A stretch of 64,000 nt of DNA from Nageia nagi (lineage: Eukaryota > Pinophyta), in assembly GCA_050084985.1 (NCBI GenBank), contig JBITNC010000001.1, forward strand, positions 27,280,001-27,344,000, in the 5' to 3' direction. The first letter of the stretch is position 1. The number at the start of each line of letters is the position of its first letter. The notes under the pieces were generated by a model. That model saw only the letters and a list, made by a program, of their open reading frames with translations, was not told the DNA's origin and ran no database searches. Both the position numbers and the translations under genes were made by a program. Shown here piece by piece: positions 36,330-49,284 of the stretch.

Positions 36330-38500
36330 ACTTTTGCAAGAAATATCGAATTAAGTGGAAGTACATAGCTATGTAGACTCCTTAGCATAATGGAGTAGTA
36401 AAAAGAAGAATTGAATAGTTGTTAAGATGAATAGATGCATGCTAAAAAAATTGGGAATAAAAAACAATTATGAGATGAATATATTCATATAATTATTTAT
36501 ATTTTAAATCACTTCTCAACAAAAATTATGCAAGATTCAATGCCCTATGAATTTTGGTTTTACAAGAAACCAAAATTTAAACACTTGAGAATATTTGGCT
36601 CTACATGTTATGTGCATGTTCTTAAGGAGAATTAAAATAATTTGGATGATAAATCCATAAGTATATATTTGTTGGATACTCCAATGAGTATCAAGCCTAT
36701 AGGTTCTAGATCTAGTCATCAACAAGTTGCATATCAATTAGGATATAATTTTTAATGAAGGTAGAGCATACCAAAAGGATTTAGATATATCATACATTAC
36801 TTTGAAAATTGAAGAATCTAGTTGCAGTAATCTTGTTTCACCATTATAGCCTCAATAATACAATATACCCATGGTAGCATATCCTTCTTATACAAGTAAT
36901 ACATACAAGAAAAGGATCACCATAGATCATCCACATTCTTAGATGTTCGATGAAGATTTATCCAAAAGAGGGACCTCAAAATAATCAAAGGGGGTTATCA
37001 TATGATAAACTATGCATTGATATCCTCTATTTAGTTTATTAACTTTTAAAAAGTAGTAGTGAATGAATATTGATAACTAGTGATGGAAGATGAGATTGAG
37101 CAAACTCAGAAATATGAAACTTGGAATTTTATTTTTCCACTAAATAAAAATAATGTCATTGGAATTAAGTGGATCTATAAGCTCAAGTATAATACTAATG
37201 AAATAATTTCCAAGCATAAATCCTACCTTATATTGAAAGGCTATGTTAATAAAGAAGGTGTGGACTATGAAAAAAAAAAATTCTCTAATCACTAGATTAG
37301 AGATAGTCAAATCTTTGTCTCTAACACCCCATTTTGACCTCACAATTGACCAAATGGATATTAAATCAATATTATTGAATTGTTACCTAAAATAATTTTA
37401 ATATAATCAACCCTAAGGATTCATAATCATTGGCCATGAAGATAAAGTGTATAGGCTCATGAAATCTCTTTATGGGCTCAAGTAGCACCACAAGCATGGT
37501 ACTCTATAATTGACACCTACTTTTCCTAGCATGGTTAACAAAGATGTTCAATGGAATTTTTTCTATAAAAAAGTTATTAGAAACTAAATTTATCATCATT
37601 TATTTGTACATTGATGATATTATCTTCATGAGCACTTCCACATCCATGTTGCAATAGTTTAATACTTCCACGGTGAATGAATTTGAAATGAGTTATCAAG
37701 GTAAAATACAATACTTTCTTTGTATGAAAGTTCATCAATCATCCAGTGGCATATTCATCACTCAAACTAAGTATGTTGATGACATACTTTCCAAAATTTC
37801 CATGAAGGACTACAAACTAGTTGCTACATTATTCGTAGTCAATTACAAACTAATGAAAGAGGATTCTTTCCCTCTTATTGATGCAATTTGATATAGGTCA
37901 CTAATTAGTTAGCTTGATGTATCTCATAGCTATGCAACCTAATATCATGTTTACAATTAGTTTGGTAGCTTGATTCATGCATTTACCATATGAATCCCAT
38001 TGAAAATAAGCTAAGGAAATCCTTCACTATGTGAGCGAACCAAAAACTTTGACCTATGATATAATTATATAGATTCTAAAGATTTAGTAACATACATAGA
38101 TGTAGATTATTTAGGAAGCCTTAATGATTGAAAAAATACCTATAGGTATGCCTTCTTCTTTAATAAATCATTAATCTCATAAAGAAGTAAGAAGTAACAA
38201 ATAGTTTTTATATCCACTATAAAAGTAGAATATACAATTGTATCCTTTGCTTGCACTCAAGCCATTTGGATGGCAATATTATTTGAAGATTTGGGTATGG
38301 ATATTTCCTAGTGTTTCATAGTAATATGAAGAATATATACATGCACCATAATTTCATGAGAGATTTAGTGCAAGATGGATTCATTGAGTTCCATTTTTGC
38401 AATATTAGAGATAAACTTGCAGACATATTTATTAAAACACTACAAACCAATTGATTCCTTCATCTTAGAGATAGAATCAACATATAAATTATTGATATTA
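36330..38500 (+). pseudogene. Copia-B integrase end, RT and RNase H remnant
   Basis: The integrase continues with FCKKYRIKW and HNGVVKRRIE (36330-36415; the catalytic Glu is Lys), then YEFWFYKKPKFKHLRIFGST and CYVHVL (36540-36620). RT begins near 37080 (EQTQKYETWNFIFPLNKNN, IGIKWIYKLKY) and has its catalytic YIDD at 37607-37618. The connection region reads EMSYQGKIQYFLCMKVHQSS (37682-37741). RNase H (about 38060-38300) shows YIDVDYLGSLND and the phrase KVEYTIVSFACTQAIWMAIL. The end near 38330-38430 includes IRDKLADIFIKTLQT. There are numerous stops. Confidence 0.85.
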
Positions 38501-38510
38501 AGGGGGATAA
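38499..38510 (+). promoter_or_regulatory. Copia-B polypurine tract
   Basis: ttaagggggata immediately precedes the LTR start tgaaacattg, just after the RNase H end. Confidence 0.75.
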
Positions 38511-38960
38511 TGAAACATTGTAATATTCATTGGTTTAAATTTTCAACCTTGGTGATGTCATATTGATATTTTCATAATCCAATCAGATTCTAATCCCCAC
38601 CACTCTTCTCCAATGACCATTGACCTATATTAACCAAAGTAGTTATACTTAATTTGATATTATTATGATCATATTTTCTTAATGTTTTTAATATGATCTT
38701 GTAGTAATAAGATATATTTTCTGTTGTAAAGGATGGGCGTTCATAAATTTTATTTATCTTATTATGAATGCATCATACATATGTCAGTATAGTCTTTAAC
38801 TATAAAGTGATGTTTTATCTCATTACAATTCAGTTCAGTTCAATTCATCTTAGTTGAGATATTTGTACTTATTTACATAATAAATAACTAGAGAAAACAC
38901 TCTAAAATATTTTCCTTGCATTTTTGTGTTTGTATTTCTCAATCCTAGGTGTGTAGTGAA
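38511..38960 (+). repeat. Copia-B 3' LTR (right end approximate)
   Basis: It starts tgaaacattgtaatattc right after the polypurine tract and contains cagttcagttcaattcatcttagttgag and cttgcatttttgtgtttgtatttctc, typical of a U5 end. No partner LTR is in the window, so the right limit is a guess. Confidence 0.5.
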
Positions 38961-41608
38961 TAGAAATAACTCTTATGGTATTATATGTAAGATCTAAATA
39001 TGAAAAAGGTTGTATTTACTTATTTTATGGAATTTTAACCTTGTGGGTATTCATTTGTTTTCTATTTGTGCAATGGATTTAGAGATAATCATTGTTGCAA
39101 AATATAGCCTTATTTTAGACTAGTTTTCTTTCAAGGGTTATAAATTTTTTTATATACCTCCTTTTTAGGAGGTTATTTTTATGTTGGATATTCCTTTTAG
39201 ATATATGTAAAACCATATATGTATTTTAAATACTTTATATGAAAATCACCACCTCCATCAACAATTTCATTTAGTGGACTTATCTAATCTTCTTCAATAG
39301 CAATCCGTGAATACATTCAATTCCACTTGAGATCCACTATATCTATTATAATTCAATGTTTTTTGAGTGTTTCATTATTTTAAATTATAAATATTCCTCT
39401 TTCCATCTACATACAACATGATATCATTTTAATACAAGTCTCCACTTTTCCAACTAATTCTTTTTAGATTATCAATCCAGTTCTATTATAGTGACCTAAT
39501 GAGTACCTTATATGTTGCCATATATATCTATAGATTAAACCTCCTTTTTAGTTAATTATTTTACCATTGGAAAGTGGAATCCAATAAATTTCTAATAGTA
39601 TGTAACACAACATACTTTATTTTTAGTTATCCTTAGTGAAATCACCAATCTTTGGCACCTAGTTATTTGACATGATTGTCTTGGGGACTAGATTGCTGCC
39701 TAGTGATCTCAACTTTAGTAGAAAATTGTTAGATTTCTGCATAATGAATTAAGGTGCATGATTACTCATTGTAAAGGTATCTTTTATACCTTTATAACCA
39801 TATTTAATATTTAATATTTTGATCATGTTAAGTTTAGCAAATTTTGCAAGTTCATTAGCTTACCTTTCTTGAAGGTTGAATGTCTTTTTTGCAGTCACCA
39901 ACTCCTCCAGCCTTCAAAATGTTCATTTTCTTCCTTATGTATTTAGGTATTTTATTATATACTAATAGTTTTAAGTATTACTACTCTACCTGTATTAAAT
40001 TGTATTTAAATATGATCTTTCTTATATCCTAACTATTAATATAGTCCTTCTCTAATATAATTATTTGTGATCAAATATTACATGTTGGATTATATGACTA
40101 GGTATAAGTGAGAATATACATATGACATTCTCACTAAGAATATATTTTATCTTTCTATCATGTAATGAATTCTTGATATATATATTTGTGCTCTAAGTTG
40201 TGAGCACCTATAAAAGTTTATGATTGTTATAAGAATACCATTAAATAGTTCAAATTTAAAATTAAATTAGTTACTTTGATTATGTTTTTTTATGCATGTT
40301 ATCAAAATCCCACATTGTTATAAAGTTTTCTAGTGTAGTGTATGAGCTTACTATACCATCCTTTGACTGTCTCCATATCTTATTCCATTATAATGCCACT
40401 ATGGTATCTACCATTTTTTTATTTTTGTATACATATTACAAGTACTTTATATAATTTTAATAATTTTATAAAATTTTATAATTATTTTTTTTTTTAGAGG
40501 ATTGCCTAATGTCCTATAGTTCAATGAGATAACTATAATTTTTTAAAGACCTTATTCTTTAAAAAATTGAAAGTGATCTAATATTTTTACCTTTTGAGTT
40601 AGTTCTTCTCTTAGAATATGGTTGTAATCTCTACCCTTGATTTTTGAGTGTGTTGTCAAAGTACATATTGGTATGGCCAATTCCATAAGTTGTATTTCCT
40701 CAATCTCTTATTCAATGTCTTCATATGACTACAACTTTTTTTCATGAGTCTTTTGTTACACTTGTTGTGTATTATTTAAGTATTATTTAATGGGTTATTC
40801 TAGTATTTCTTTAGCTTTTTGTGGATTTTTATTTACTATTAATTAGTATTTTTATATATTCCTCTACATGTCACATGAGGATGGTAAATTTATTAGAGTT
40901 ACAAGGGTCCATTTTCTAATGTATTTCTCCATCAACTTCTCAATATGCAAGGCCTTCTATTCCTATGTTTTATAATTTGTGTTTTGTTTACATTTTAAAT
41001 TAATCATAATTTGATGGATATTTTGATAGAAGTATCCATATTAGTGATAATAATATATTTAGAAGAGATATGTTCATAGTCTAATTGTTGGGTATAAACC
41101 CACTCAAGACTTTGATCCTAATTCTTTATGGGATTCATTTCTTTAGGTTTACTCTTACACATATATAAGCATATATTGTATTATTTTTATTTGAAGAGGT
41201 CTAATTTATGTACATTCCTATGGTATTTTCTATCATATCCATAATAGGCCCATTTCACAACTACAAGGGTTAAAAAGTAAGCCAAATATAGATTGAAACC
41301 TTTTCAAGTTCCTTTTTTTTTGTCTAATCTAAATATTTAGCAACTCATATACAAAGGACTATATCCAAGAAACCATGAAAAATGATATTTTGGGTTTTAA
41401 ATGATGACGAGATTAAAAATATGTACCATTTATGTATTGTAATCAAGTTTGACCATATGCCTACAAGTTTGTAGGTCAATGCCTAGGCTAAAAGTGCCAA
41501 GATTAGGTTAAAGGAATCTCTATAATGGGAACCTCATTAGTTTGGTATTAAGTATCCTTTTGTAATTTTTTTTTATTTAGGTAATTGATGAGGGTATGCA
41601 TTAAGAAC
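38961..41608. other. Intergenic, nothing recognised
   Basis: 2.6 kb of AT-rich sequence with stops in all frames and no motif, clean repeat or RNA gene that I can name. Confidence 0.45.
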
Positions 41609-42325
41609 TTGAACTATGGAGCTTGATTCATTGGCTAAGTTCAATTTTTTCATACTACATTTTTAATCAATACACACAGGGTTGATCATGCAACACTAGA
41701 TGACTGATGAGGTAATCAGTTGATTGATTAGAATGGGGGTATTTTGTATACTATATTTTTATTTATTTGTAGTAGGCCTATCACAAGATCAAGATCAGTT
41801 TGATGGTGGTGATTAGTAGACAAAGAATGTTAAACTCCATTTTTGGTAGTCACATGCACTCTCCATGATGTATTAATTCATGAGTTATGGGTTACAATTT
41901 GTTGGGATATTTACCAAGGATCCCATTAACCTATTTTTAGCTTATTTTGGAATGTAACACTCTTATAAATCCATGGTGTTATATTGATATGTATAGTATG
42001 TGTAACTTAGGCATTGTGAGATTATGTAGTTTGATGCAAGTTTTTTGGAGAGAGATTTAAAGTTTTATAGTGAGGCTTTGTTATAACAAGAAGAGGTTTA
42101 CAAAAGGGTTATATTTTTGTTTGTATATTGGTGAATTGGAACACATATGGTAAATAAAGGATTAAAATCTTGTTGGTGTATGTAGCTCACATTGAGTGAA
42201 CCATGTTAAACTTGTTTCCTCTTCTTGTGTGATTTTATTTTATTTTATATTATCTTATTTTGATTATTTTGTAAATATTAAAAGGTATATTTCTCAAATT
42301 CTTATTCAAAAATAATAAAATGTAA
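41609..42325 (+). repeat. Copia-C 5' LTR
   Basis: It matches 53103-53515 over its first ~430 bases, for example cttgatt.attggctaag, tcacaagatcaagatca, catgcactctccatgatgt and tgagattatgta.ttt. Its later part has the R/U5 phrase gtatgtagctcacattgagtgaaccatg (42178-42205). Confidence 0.85.
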
Positions 42326-42329
42326 TAAT

Positions 42330-42342
42330 TGGTATTAAAGAT
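42330..42342 (+). promoter_or_regulatory. Copia-C primer binding site
   Basis: tggtattaaagat is a decayed version of the initiator tRNA-Met site TGGTATCAGAGC, placed between the LTR end and gag. Confidence 0.7.
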
Positions 42343-42419
42343 ATATTTTTATTGGGTACTTGAAAAATCTTGTGTTTAGATTTTGGATCAAGTTGAGAAA
42401 ATGGAAAAATAAGGGAGGA

Positions 42420-43021
42420 TAATGGTGGATAGATTTAATGGAAAAAATTTCAATTTTGGAACATGTAAATAAAGTAATAATTGTACCAAAAGGACCTATA
42501 TCAACCTCTTGAATAGAAATCAAAGAAACCCTCGTTCATGAATGATGAAGAGTGGAATCTCTTGGATAGGAAAGCCTTGGGTTTGTGAGACTTTAGTTTA
42601 AGTTCAAGTGTAGCCTTTAACATTTCAAATAAGAAAATTAAAAAGGTATTCAAGGATACATTATTCAAAATGTATGAAAATCCATCCATCTCTAACAAGG
42701 TGTATACTTAATGAAAAGTTGTTTAACATGAAGTTAAATGAAGGAGGTTCGATTCAAGATCATGTAAATTTATTCAATATTGTAACAAATCAATTTATTT
42801 TAGTTATGATAGAGATTACTAATGATATTAGGGCTTTGAAAATATTATGTTCACTTCTTTAAAGTTAGAATGGTATTGTAATAGTTGTTAGTAAATCATC
42901 CTCTAACACTACCTTAGTCTTTGATGAAGTTATTGGAACTATTATGAGTGAAGATATGAGAAGAAAGTATACAAGTGAAAGTTCTAGCACAACCTTCATA
43001 ATTGAAAGTTAAGGGAGTTCA
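42420..43021 (+). pseudogene. Copia-C gag, first part
   Basis: UBN2-type Copia gag. It opens MVDRFNGKNFNFG (42423-42461), then SSSVAFNISNKKIKKVF (about 42600-42650), then in another frame LFNMKLNEGGSIQDHVNLFN (42719-42780) with IEITNDIRALKILCSL. It continues with LVFDEVIGTIMSEDMRRKYT (about 42911-42970). Frameshifts and stops are present. It is cut at 43021 by the Gypsy-B LTR and resumes at 49048. Confidence 0.85.
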
Positions 43022-44052
43022 TATAATATCCATAATTTAGGATACCTAAATGCCACCTCTTATGCCTATTCACTTTGATTTTTAGTACTTAGAATAGGAG
43101 TATTTTATTGTCAAAATTATGTATTTAATATTTATATTTATGCATAAAAAGGTAGAGATCAATATGTATAAAATATGTATTTATTTGGGCCAATTAAAAA
43201 GGTCACTCAATGAATTATCACCCCTGTGTCTAGTTGGCCAAGTTGGGAGACTTGGGGTTATTTAATATTTTATTATTTCTCCCCTCCTAGTTAGTTTCCC
43301 TTGGGAGACTCCATTTGCAAGTTTGGAGACCTATATAATTAATTAGGGAGTGTGGCTAATTGAATACATCATAAATTTTCATTTAATCTCAAATCATATT
43401 GGTGTTGGGATGCTTCTCCTCTCTTCTTGCTAAGGATTAGGGCTTCTCCCTAGCCTAGAAGTGGCCTATCCACACTTACACTCATGTGTCAAACATGTAC
43501 CAACCTAAAGATCCATCTAGAGACTTGGACTAATCATTATTGCTAATTGGGAGGCTACACCAACCATTAGGAATCATATTGAGACTTGAATAAACTTTGG
43601 GAATCTTATTAGGCCTAGTGCCAACCTTTGGGGGTTTTGGTTGAGCATATTTGAGTCTTAGGCTTTGACCTAGAACTTGTTATAGGCTTGTTACAACCCT
43701 ACACTTATTCTCAGTTGATTATTCATGATATTGGCTCTCATATTACTCTTCAAATATGTATGAATGTTCTTTATTTTTGTTATTTTATTATCATTTATTT
43801 TGCATGGAAATCTACATGGATTAAAGTATTTTAGAGCTATATTTTTGTTATGTTTAATATCTAAATTTATTCCCTAGTTTGGTCATTTTCATATGTTATA
43901 TGAGCTTTATATCAAATCTAGTTACTATTGTTATAATTCAATATTAAGAAAATATTTGTATGGTTAATAATCATTTAATATTGTGCCCTAATTTGTGAAT
44001 GAATGTGGGATTGTGTTGAGAAGTTATACTTATTTTAGAAAGGTACATCATA
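43022..44052 (+). repeat. Gypsy-B 5' LTR
   Basis: It aligns with 48101-49042 from tataatatccataatttagg (TG decayed to TA) to aaaggtacatcata, including gtcaaaattatgtatttaatatttatattt and tgatattggctctcatattac. Confidence 0.9.
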
Positions 44053-44053
44053 G

Positions 44054-44067
44054 TGGCATTAGAGATC
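44054..44067 (+). promoter_or_regulatory. Gypsy-B primer binding site
   Basis: tggcattagagatc, two changes from the tRNA-Met type site TGGTATCAGAG, starts one base after the LTR. Confidence 0.75.
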
Positions 44068-44083
44068 AAAGTCCTGCTAGCCT

Positions 44084-45400
44084 GTGAGGACTTCTTACAT
44101 GCCAAGGAATCAATTTAACATAAGAAGAAATAACAAATTTGAGCTTGAAAGTGAATCAAAAATGGACAAAGAAAAGGAAGTATACCTTGCACAACAATTT
44201 TCAATCATGGTAGATTCTCTATCACAACTTGTAAATAAGGTAGATGTGCTTTCAAAACCTCCAGCACCACCATAAGGGGGACCAAGGATTCCATATAGGG
44301 TAGCCATATCAAATCAAGGGAGTGAAGGATCTATTCACACAACTTACCCACCTTTACCAAAGCCATAAAATTCAATTTTATTTCAAGAAGAGATGGAAGA
44401 TTCTAATTAATACCTAAATACATACTTCATACAATATCAAGGTAAGAGTTCCAAATTCAAGAAAATAGTCACATTTTAGAGTTTCCTCAATATTATGAAA
44501 ATAAGGGGATATCAAGATAAAAAAAATACCTACAAAATATGTAAGTGCCTATATTCAATGGTAGAAACCCTACAATAGGTCTTGGATAAAAAAGCAACCT
44601 ACTTCACTCTTTTCCCTATGAAGGAGACAAACATAATTTGGTTTGCCTCACATTATCTTTAAGGAATAGTATATGAGTGATGATACAATGGTTTCACCAC
44701 ATTGGTACATGAAAATATATGGTATTTGAAGACTTTTTCCAAAGGGTTCTTGAAGGATTTAGGAGAAAGGATGAAGAGTAATAATTTAGAGATGGTCACA
44801 CTTCACCAAGTCACAACCATGAGCACCTATGTTGAAGAGTCCCAAATAATTTTAGTAATGATTTCAAATGTATTGAATAAAAGGATAGATTTCCTCTGTA
44901 TGTAAGGAATAAGGGAACCCTTGAAAGGCTTGGTCAAAGTCTTTGATCCACCCAATTTATAAGATACAATGAAGAGGGCTCTCACTCTTGAAGATTCCAC
45001 TCTTTGGAAGACCAAGAACATGGTACCATACCATAGACCTAGCATGGGGTAACCATATAAGAAGGATACATCACCACCAAGGAGAGACTCATCAAGTGGG
45101 AGGCCAATAATTTTCCCTCCCATCACATAGAGAAGAATAACCAAGGATGAAAGGAATAAAAGAAATGAATTTATAAGAAGAATATATGCTTTAGTTTCAA
45201 GGAACCTTGGACATTAGGCCACTATTATCTTGGAAAGGGAGCCATACACTACATTGAGATATTTTCAAAGGAAAATTTAATGGATGGGGAATATGTGGAA
45301 AGTAATGGATATAATTTGAATGAACATACTTGTAGATTTATGAACATATAAAGACCAAATCCAAATACTAATACACTAATAGCATCAAGAGGAGGAACAC
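44084..45400 (+). pseudogene. Gypsy-B gag
   Basis: An N-terminal open stretch (44084-44275) with a charged ELESESKMDKEKEVYLAQQF segment leads into a Gypsy capsid-type region. ENIWYLKTFSKGFLKDLGER (44710-44769) corresponds to W...........SF..L...F, followed by TTMSTYVEESQIIL in place of the usual E.S..Y..RF..I. Downstream are GLVKVFDPPNL and DTMKRALTLEDST (44930-45001). Stops are frequent but the frame is largely kept. No zinc knuckle was recovered. Confidence 0.75.
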
Positions 45401-45870
45401 TAGCTACCTTTAGTGGCATGAACCAATATTTCATTATCAAGGTTTTGAGAGAGATTATAGGAGATAAGATCCTAGTCCTAATATATGGGGGTACTACTCA
45501 CAACTTTGTGAATGAGAAGCTAGTTATCACTAAGAATATGAAGATTGAACCATTTTTAGATTTTAATGGGGTAGTTGGAGATGAGAATATTATACCTTAG
45601 AATACATATGTGCCCAAGATGAAATTGAGCTTAAAATATTACACTATTGAGGATGAATTCTTCATTTTCCCATTGGGTGATTCTCCCCAAGTTGTATTAC
45701 GGGTGTAATGGTTGGTATCATTAGGAGACTACATCACCAACCACTGAACCTTAGAATTAAAGTTCAATACTAGAGAATGTAACATAATCCTTCAAGGAAT
45801 CAAAGAGAAAAAGGCTCAAAATGTGTCCATAAAGAGATTGAAGGCAACCACATCAATACCAAGGGATAAG
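45400..45870 (+). pseudogene. Gypsy-B retropepsin segment 1
   Basis: The frame 45418-45600 reads VLREIIGDKILVLIYGGTTH then NFVNEKLV, the Ty3/Gypsy retropepsin pattern VL-D-SGATHNF, with the catalytic D-S-G replaced by Y-G-G. After a stop come PLGDSPQVVL and WLVSLGDYITN (about 45670-45745), the ILG..WL..LG....N flap-to-end region. Confidence 0.75.
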
Positions 45871-46199
45871 AGGACTCAAGAAAAGGATCATAAGAAGATA
45901 TATGAAATAGAAATCCTTTGGAACAAATATGGAATCTAACATAAGGGGGTTTACAAAAATGAAGGTACATAAATGAGCCCAATTTCTTTCAATTATTCTC
46001 CACATTCTTCCAATTCCGAAACAAAATTTAGTTTTCATGACCAATTGATGAGAGCCCACCAAACACTCTCTAGGAAACCTAGAATTACTACTAGATATTA
46101 TATATATGGGAAAAGATTAGCCATAAGAGATACCCCTCATCCACCTACCAAAATAATTAAAGGGATCTTAGAGACCTTTTAAAACCTATTATTAAGCCT

Positions 46200-46640
46200 A
46201 TAAAATACACCACTCTTCAATTAGAAGGCATATCTTTGGAAAACACATCATTACATTAGGAATAATGGAGCCACTAATAATTTTATTGATGAAGCCTTTT
46301 TCTTTAGAAGAAAATTGTAAAGGGTTGAAACCAAAGAATTTGGAGTTTCCAAATGCTATGGAATACCAAACTAGGTGCAATTGGATGATTAGAGACCTTG
46401 AATTAACCATTGGAAACTACATCATCATAGTTGATTTATATGTTTACCTCATGGATTGGTTTCCCCATAGCATACTAGGATTCCGATGGTTATGTCAATT
46501 GGGAGATTTCACCTTCAATTATTGAAAGTTGGAGATAAATTTATTTTAACAAGGAGTGAAGGTCACATTGAAGGGTATCGATGCCACACATCCTCTACTA
46601 GCTATAAATAATTGGATAGCATTCATGAGGATAACATGGA
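46200..46640 (+). pseudogene. Gypsy-B retropepsin segment 2
   Basis: About 780 bases further on the same pattern recurs: NNGATNNFIDEAFFFRRKL (about 46261-46317; catalytic Asp lost), then in another frame RDLELTIGNYIIIVDLYVYL and SILGFRWLCQLGDFTFNY (46472-46525), followed by GVKVTLKGIDATHPLL. It is similar in order to segment 1 but not a recent copy. Confidence 0.7.
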
Positions 46641-46929
46641 AACCATTTTGGTGGACACTCAAATAAGCCATGAGACCCCTCCAAATAGAAATAATGAGAA
46701 AAATAATAGAAATATCAATATTAGCAACATTCAAGAGTGGCCTTGGATGAAAAAAATCAATCTAAACACTCATATTATTGTTAGCTTAAAAGATATGGTC
46801 TCATCCCTTTGGTCTCTACTTAGTTTTGGTAAGAAAGAGGCTAAGCATACTACCAAAACATTAAACTCCATTTTACAATTAATAAGGATAATAGTACTCT
46901 TGAAAGTTGAAATAATGTTTACAAGGTGA

Positions 46930-48100
46930 AATAAGGCCAAAAATAATTATCAATGATAAGGGATATCTAAGGTATAATCTCTAATTTTTGTGGTTGTCCT
47001 ACAGAAGATGAAGAGCACATTGAAGGTAAAACTCATCCTTTTTTATACCTTTAAAGAAGTCTCTCTTATAGTAGAAATATACCCCTTGAAGATCAACACA
47101 TAATTAGATTTTAAATGCAAAGAAATATGGTATATCCATACTTATCCCATAAGTACTCTTGATTTCATTCCATTCCTTTGGTTTTCCATGATAAAATATG
47201 GTAAATGAATGTATTTTGAGATCTATATGGCTATATTGATTGGTACCCTTGGATTCATTGATAGAGATATGATTTACACCTTATTTTATGAATTTAACAA
47301 TATGAAAAAGGATAAAACATAGTCCTTACCATATCATCCAATGGGTGAACAATAGAAAGGGAAATCTCATTTAATGATATTTCCTTTAACAACATGTATG
47401 AATCTTGATGTTGCCAAGCAAGATATGAAATTCCAACTATTTGATCCAAAGTTTCCATACATTCTTTATGAATTTTGAACAATTAAGTATAGTTCAATTT
47501 GGGAGAACCTTGAGAGAATTGGTTTAAATATTTTCATATTTGAAGAGATAAAGTTTATGGAATAAAAAATTAGTCCATTATTAACTAATTTATTCATAGT
47601 TTTGGTTGAGATCTTCTCTTCCAAGAATAGTATAGTTTGTCCATGGGGCAAAGTATCAATTCCTAATGAAGAGGAAGCATTTGGAAATTTTTTTCCAATA
47701 TTATGATCCTCAAATCAGCCCCATACTTATACAAAACAACTTAGGCCAACCTTATATTAGCCATCATTCTCCACAATTTGAAAGTAACAAATCATTAGGA
47801 TCAGTTTGAAAGCAAGGTACACAGTTTGAGGTTGGGAAGGCATGCATCATCAACAACCTTTCCAATCTATGCTCCATGAGATAGATACATCAACAATTAA
47901 ATTCACTTAGCTTCAACAAGGGACTATTTTGTAGATTAATTAAATAGATTATTAGCATATTTTAAAGATAAATATGGATTCAAACATCACTTATGATTTT
48001 TGGGTAGGTTGGTACTATTAAAGATACAACAAGGATACAAGTGCCACTTTGGAATGCATTTGGAATTACTTGAGAGCAAGAAAATTGAGGAGGTAGGACT
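46930..48100 (+). other. Gypsy-B 3' interior, nothing recognised
   Basis: Where RT, RNase H and integrase would be expected, no YxDD, HxxC zinc region or DDE block is readable in any frame I checked. A weak purine tract (gaggaggtaggac, 48087-48099) precedes the 3' LTR. Confidence 0.45.
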
Positions 48101-49042
48101 TGTAATGTCCCTAATTTAGGATATATAGACACCACTCCTCATGCTATTCTTTTTTTATTTTTTGTACTTAGAATAGGTATTTTTTGCTTGTCAAAATTAT
48201 GTATTTAATATTTATATTTGTTCCTCAAAGGTCAATGTTAAATATGGGAAAAATATGTATTTATTTGGGATAATTAAAAGGGTCACTTAATGAATTATCA
48301 CCTTTGCATCTAGTCACCCAAGTTGGAATCTTGGGGTTAATATTTTATTATTTCTCCCCTCATAGTCAACTTCCTTTAGGAGACTCAATTTGCAAGTTTG
48401 TACACCTATATAAGAAGGGATTTTGGCCACTTGAAGACATCATCAATTTGTATTTGATGTTGGATCATATTGGAGTTGGGGATTCTTTCCCTTTCTTCCT
48501 TATAAGGACTAAAGGTTCTCCTAGTATAGAAGTGGTCTATTCATACTTACACTCACTTAGAGATCTTTTGCCAACCTTAAGATCCATCTAGAGACTTTTG
48601 CTAGTCACTAATTCTAATTGGGAGCTTGTACTAGCCATTAGGAGTCATCTTGAGACTCGCACCATCTTTGGGAATCTTATTGGGCCTTACACCATCCTTT
48701 AGGGATTTTGGTTGAGTATATTTGAGTCTTGGACTTTTCCTTAGAACTTATTATAAGGCTTATTACAACCCTACACTTGATTATTCATGATATTGGCTCT
48801 CATATTACTTTTTGAATGTGGATGAATGCTCTCATATTCTATTTTTGTTATGATATAATCATTCATTATTCATGGGAATGTATGTGGATTAGAGTATTTT
48901 GGAGCTATATTTATAATATATTATATGAGAATTATAATTCAGTAGTGAGTGCTTATTTAAGCATTTACTATTATGCCCTAATTTTTTGATGAATGCAATA
49001 TTATGTTGAGAAGTTATTCTTGTTTTAGAAAGGTACATTATA
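48101..49042 (+). repeat. Gypsy-B 3' LTR
   Basis: It starts tgtaatgtccctaatttagg and ends aaaggtacattata. It is about 90 bases shorter than the 5' copy through small deletions. Confidence 0.9.
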
Positions 49043-49047
49043 GTTTA

Positions 49048-49284
49048 GGAGAAAGATGTAGAGGAAAGTAAAGAGGACAATAAAAATGGAGGTCATAATC
49101 AAGAAATAAAAGTAAATTGGAATGTTGGTATTGCAGTAAGAAAGGTCACCTTAAAAAGGAATGTTGGTCTCAAAAAGGTAATGAGAAGGAAGGAAATGAA
49201 AATAAATTTAATGAAAATCAAGAAGACAATATAGCTAGATAAATACTACAATATGCACTTATTTCATATCTTGATAGAAATAGT
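49048..49284 (+). pseudogene. Copia-C gag, second part with zinc knuckle
   Basis: The plus strand reads LECWYCSKKGHLKKECW (about 49117-49169), a complete CX2CX4HX4C zinc knuckle, followed by a Lys/Asn/Glu-rich tail. It directly continues the gag broken at 43021. Confidence 0.85.

Larger units (their letters stand above)
32570..38960 (+). mobile_element. Copia-B: 5'-truncated Copia interrupted by a Gypsy
   Basis: Copia integrase (32570-32684), resumed at 36330, is followed by RT, RNase H, a polypurine tract and a 3' LTR. Gag and protease are missing on the left, where CACTA and unidentified sequence lie instead. Confidence 0.8.
43022..49042 (+). mobile_element. Gypsy-B: Gypsy-type element with gag and two protease segments, no RT
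   Basis: LTRs lie at 43022-44052 and 48101-49042, with a primer site after the left one. The flanks are gttca (43017-43021) and gttta (49043-49047), a 5-bp target duplication with one change. The 4-kb interior encodes gag and protease-type sequence but no RT, RNase H or integrase that I can recognise. Confidence 0.85.

Noticed and set aside
47294-47651. Minus-strand frames in the Gypsy-B 3' interior as a captured gene
   Set aside because: Short, adjacent in different frames, with no recognisable motif; not enough to claim a gene.
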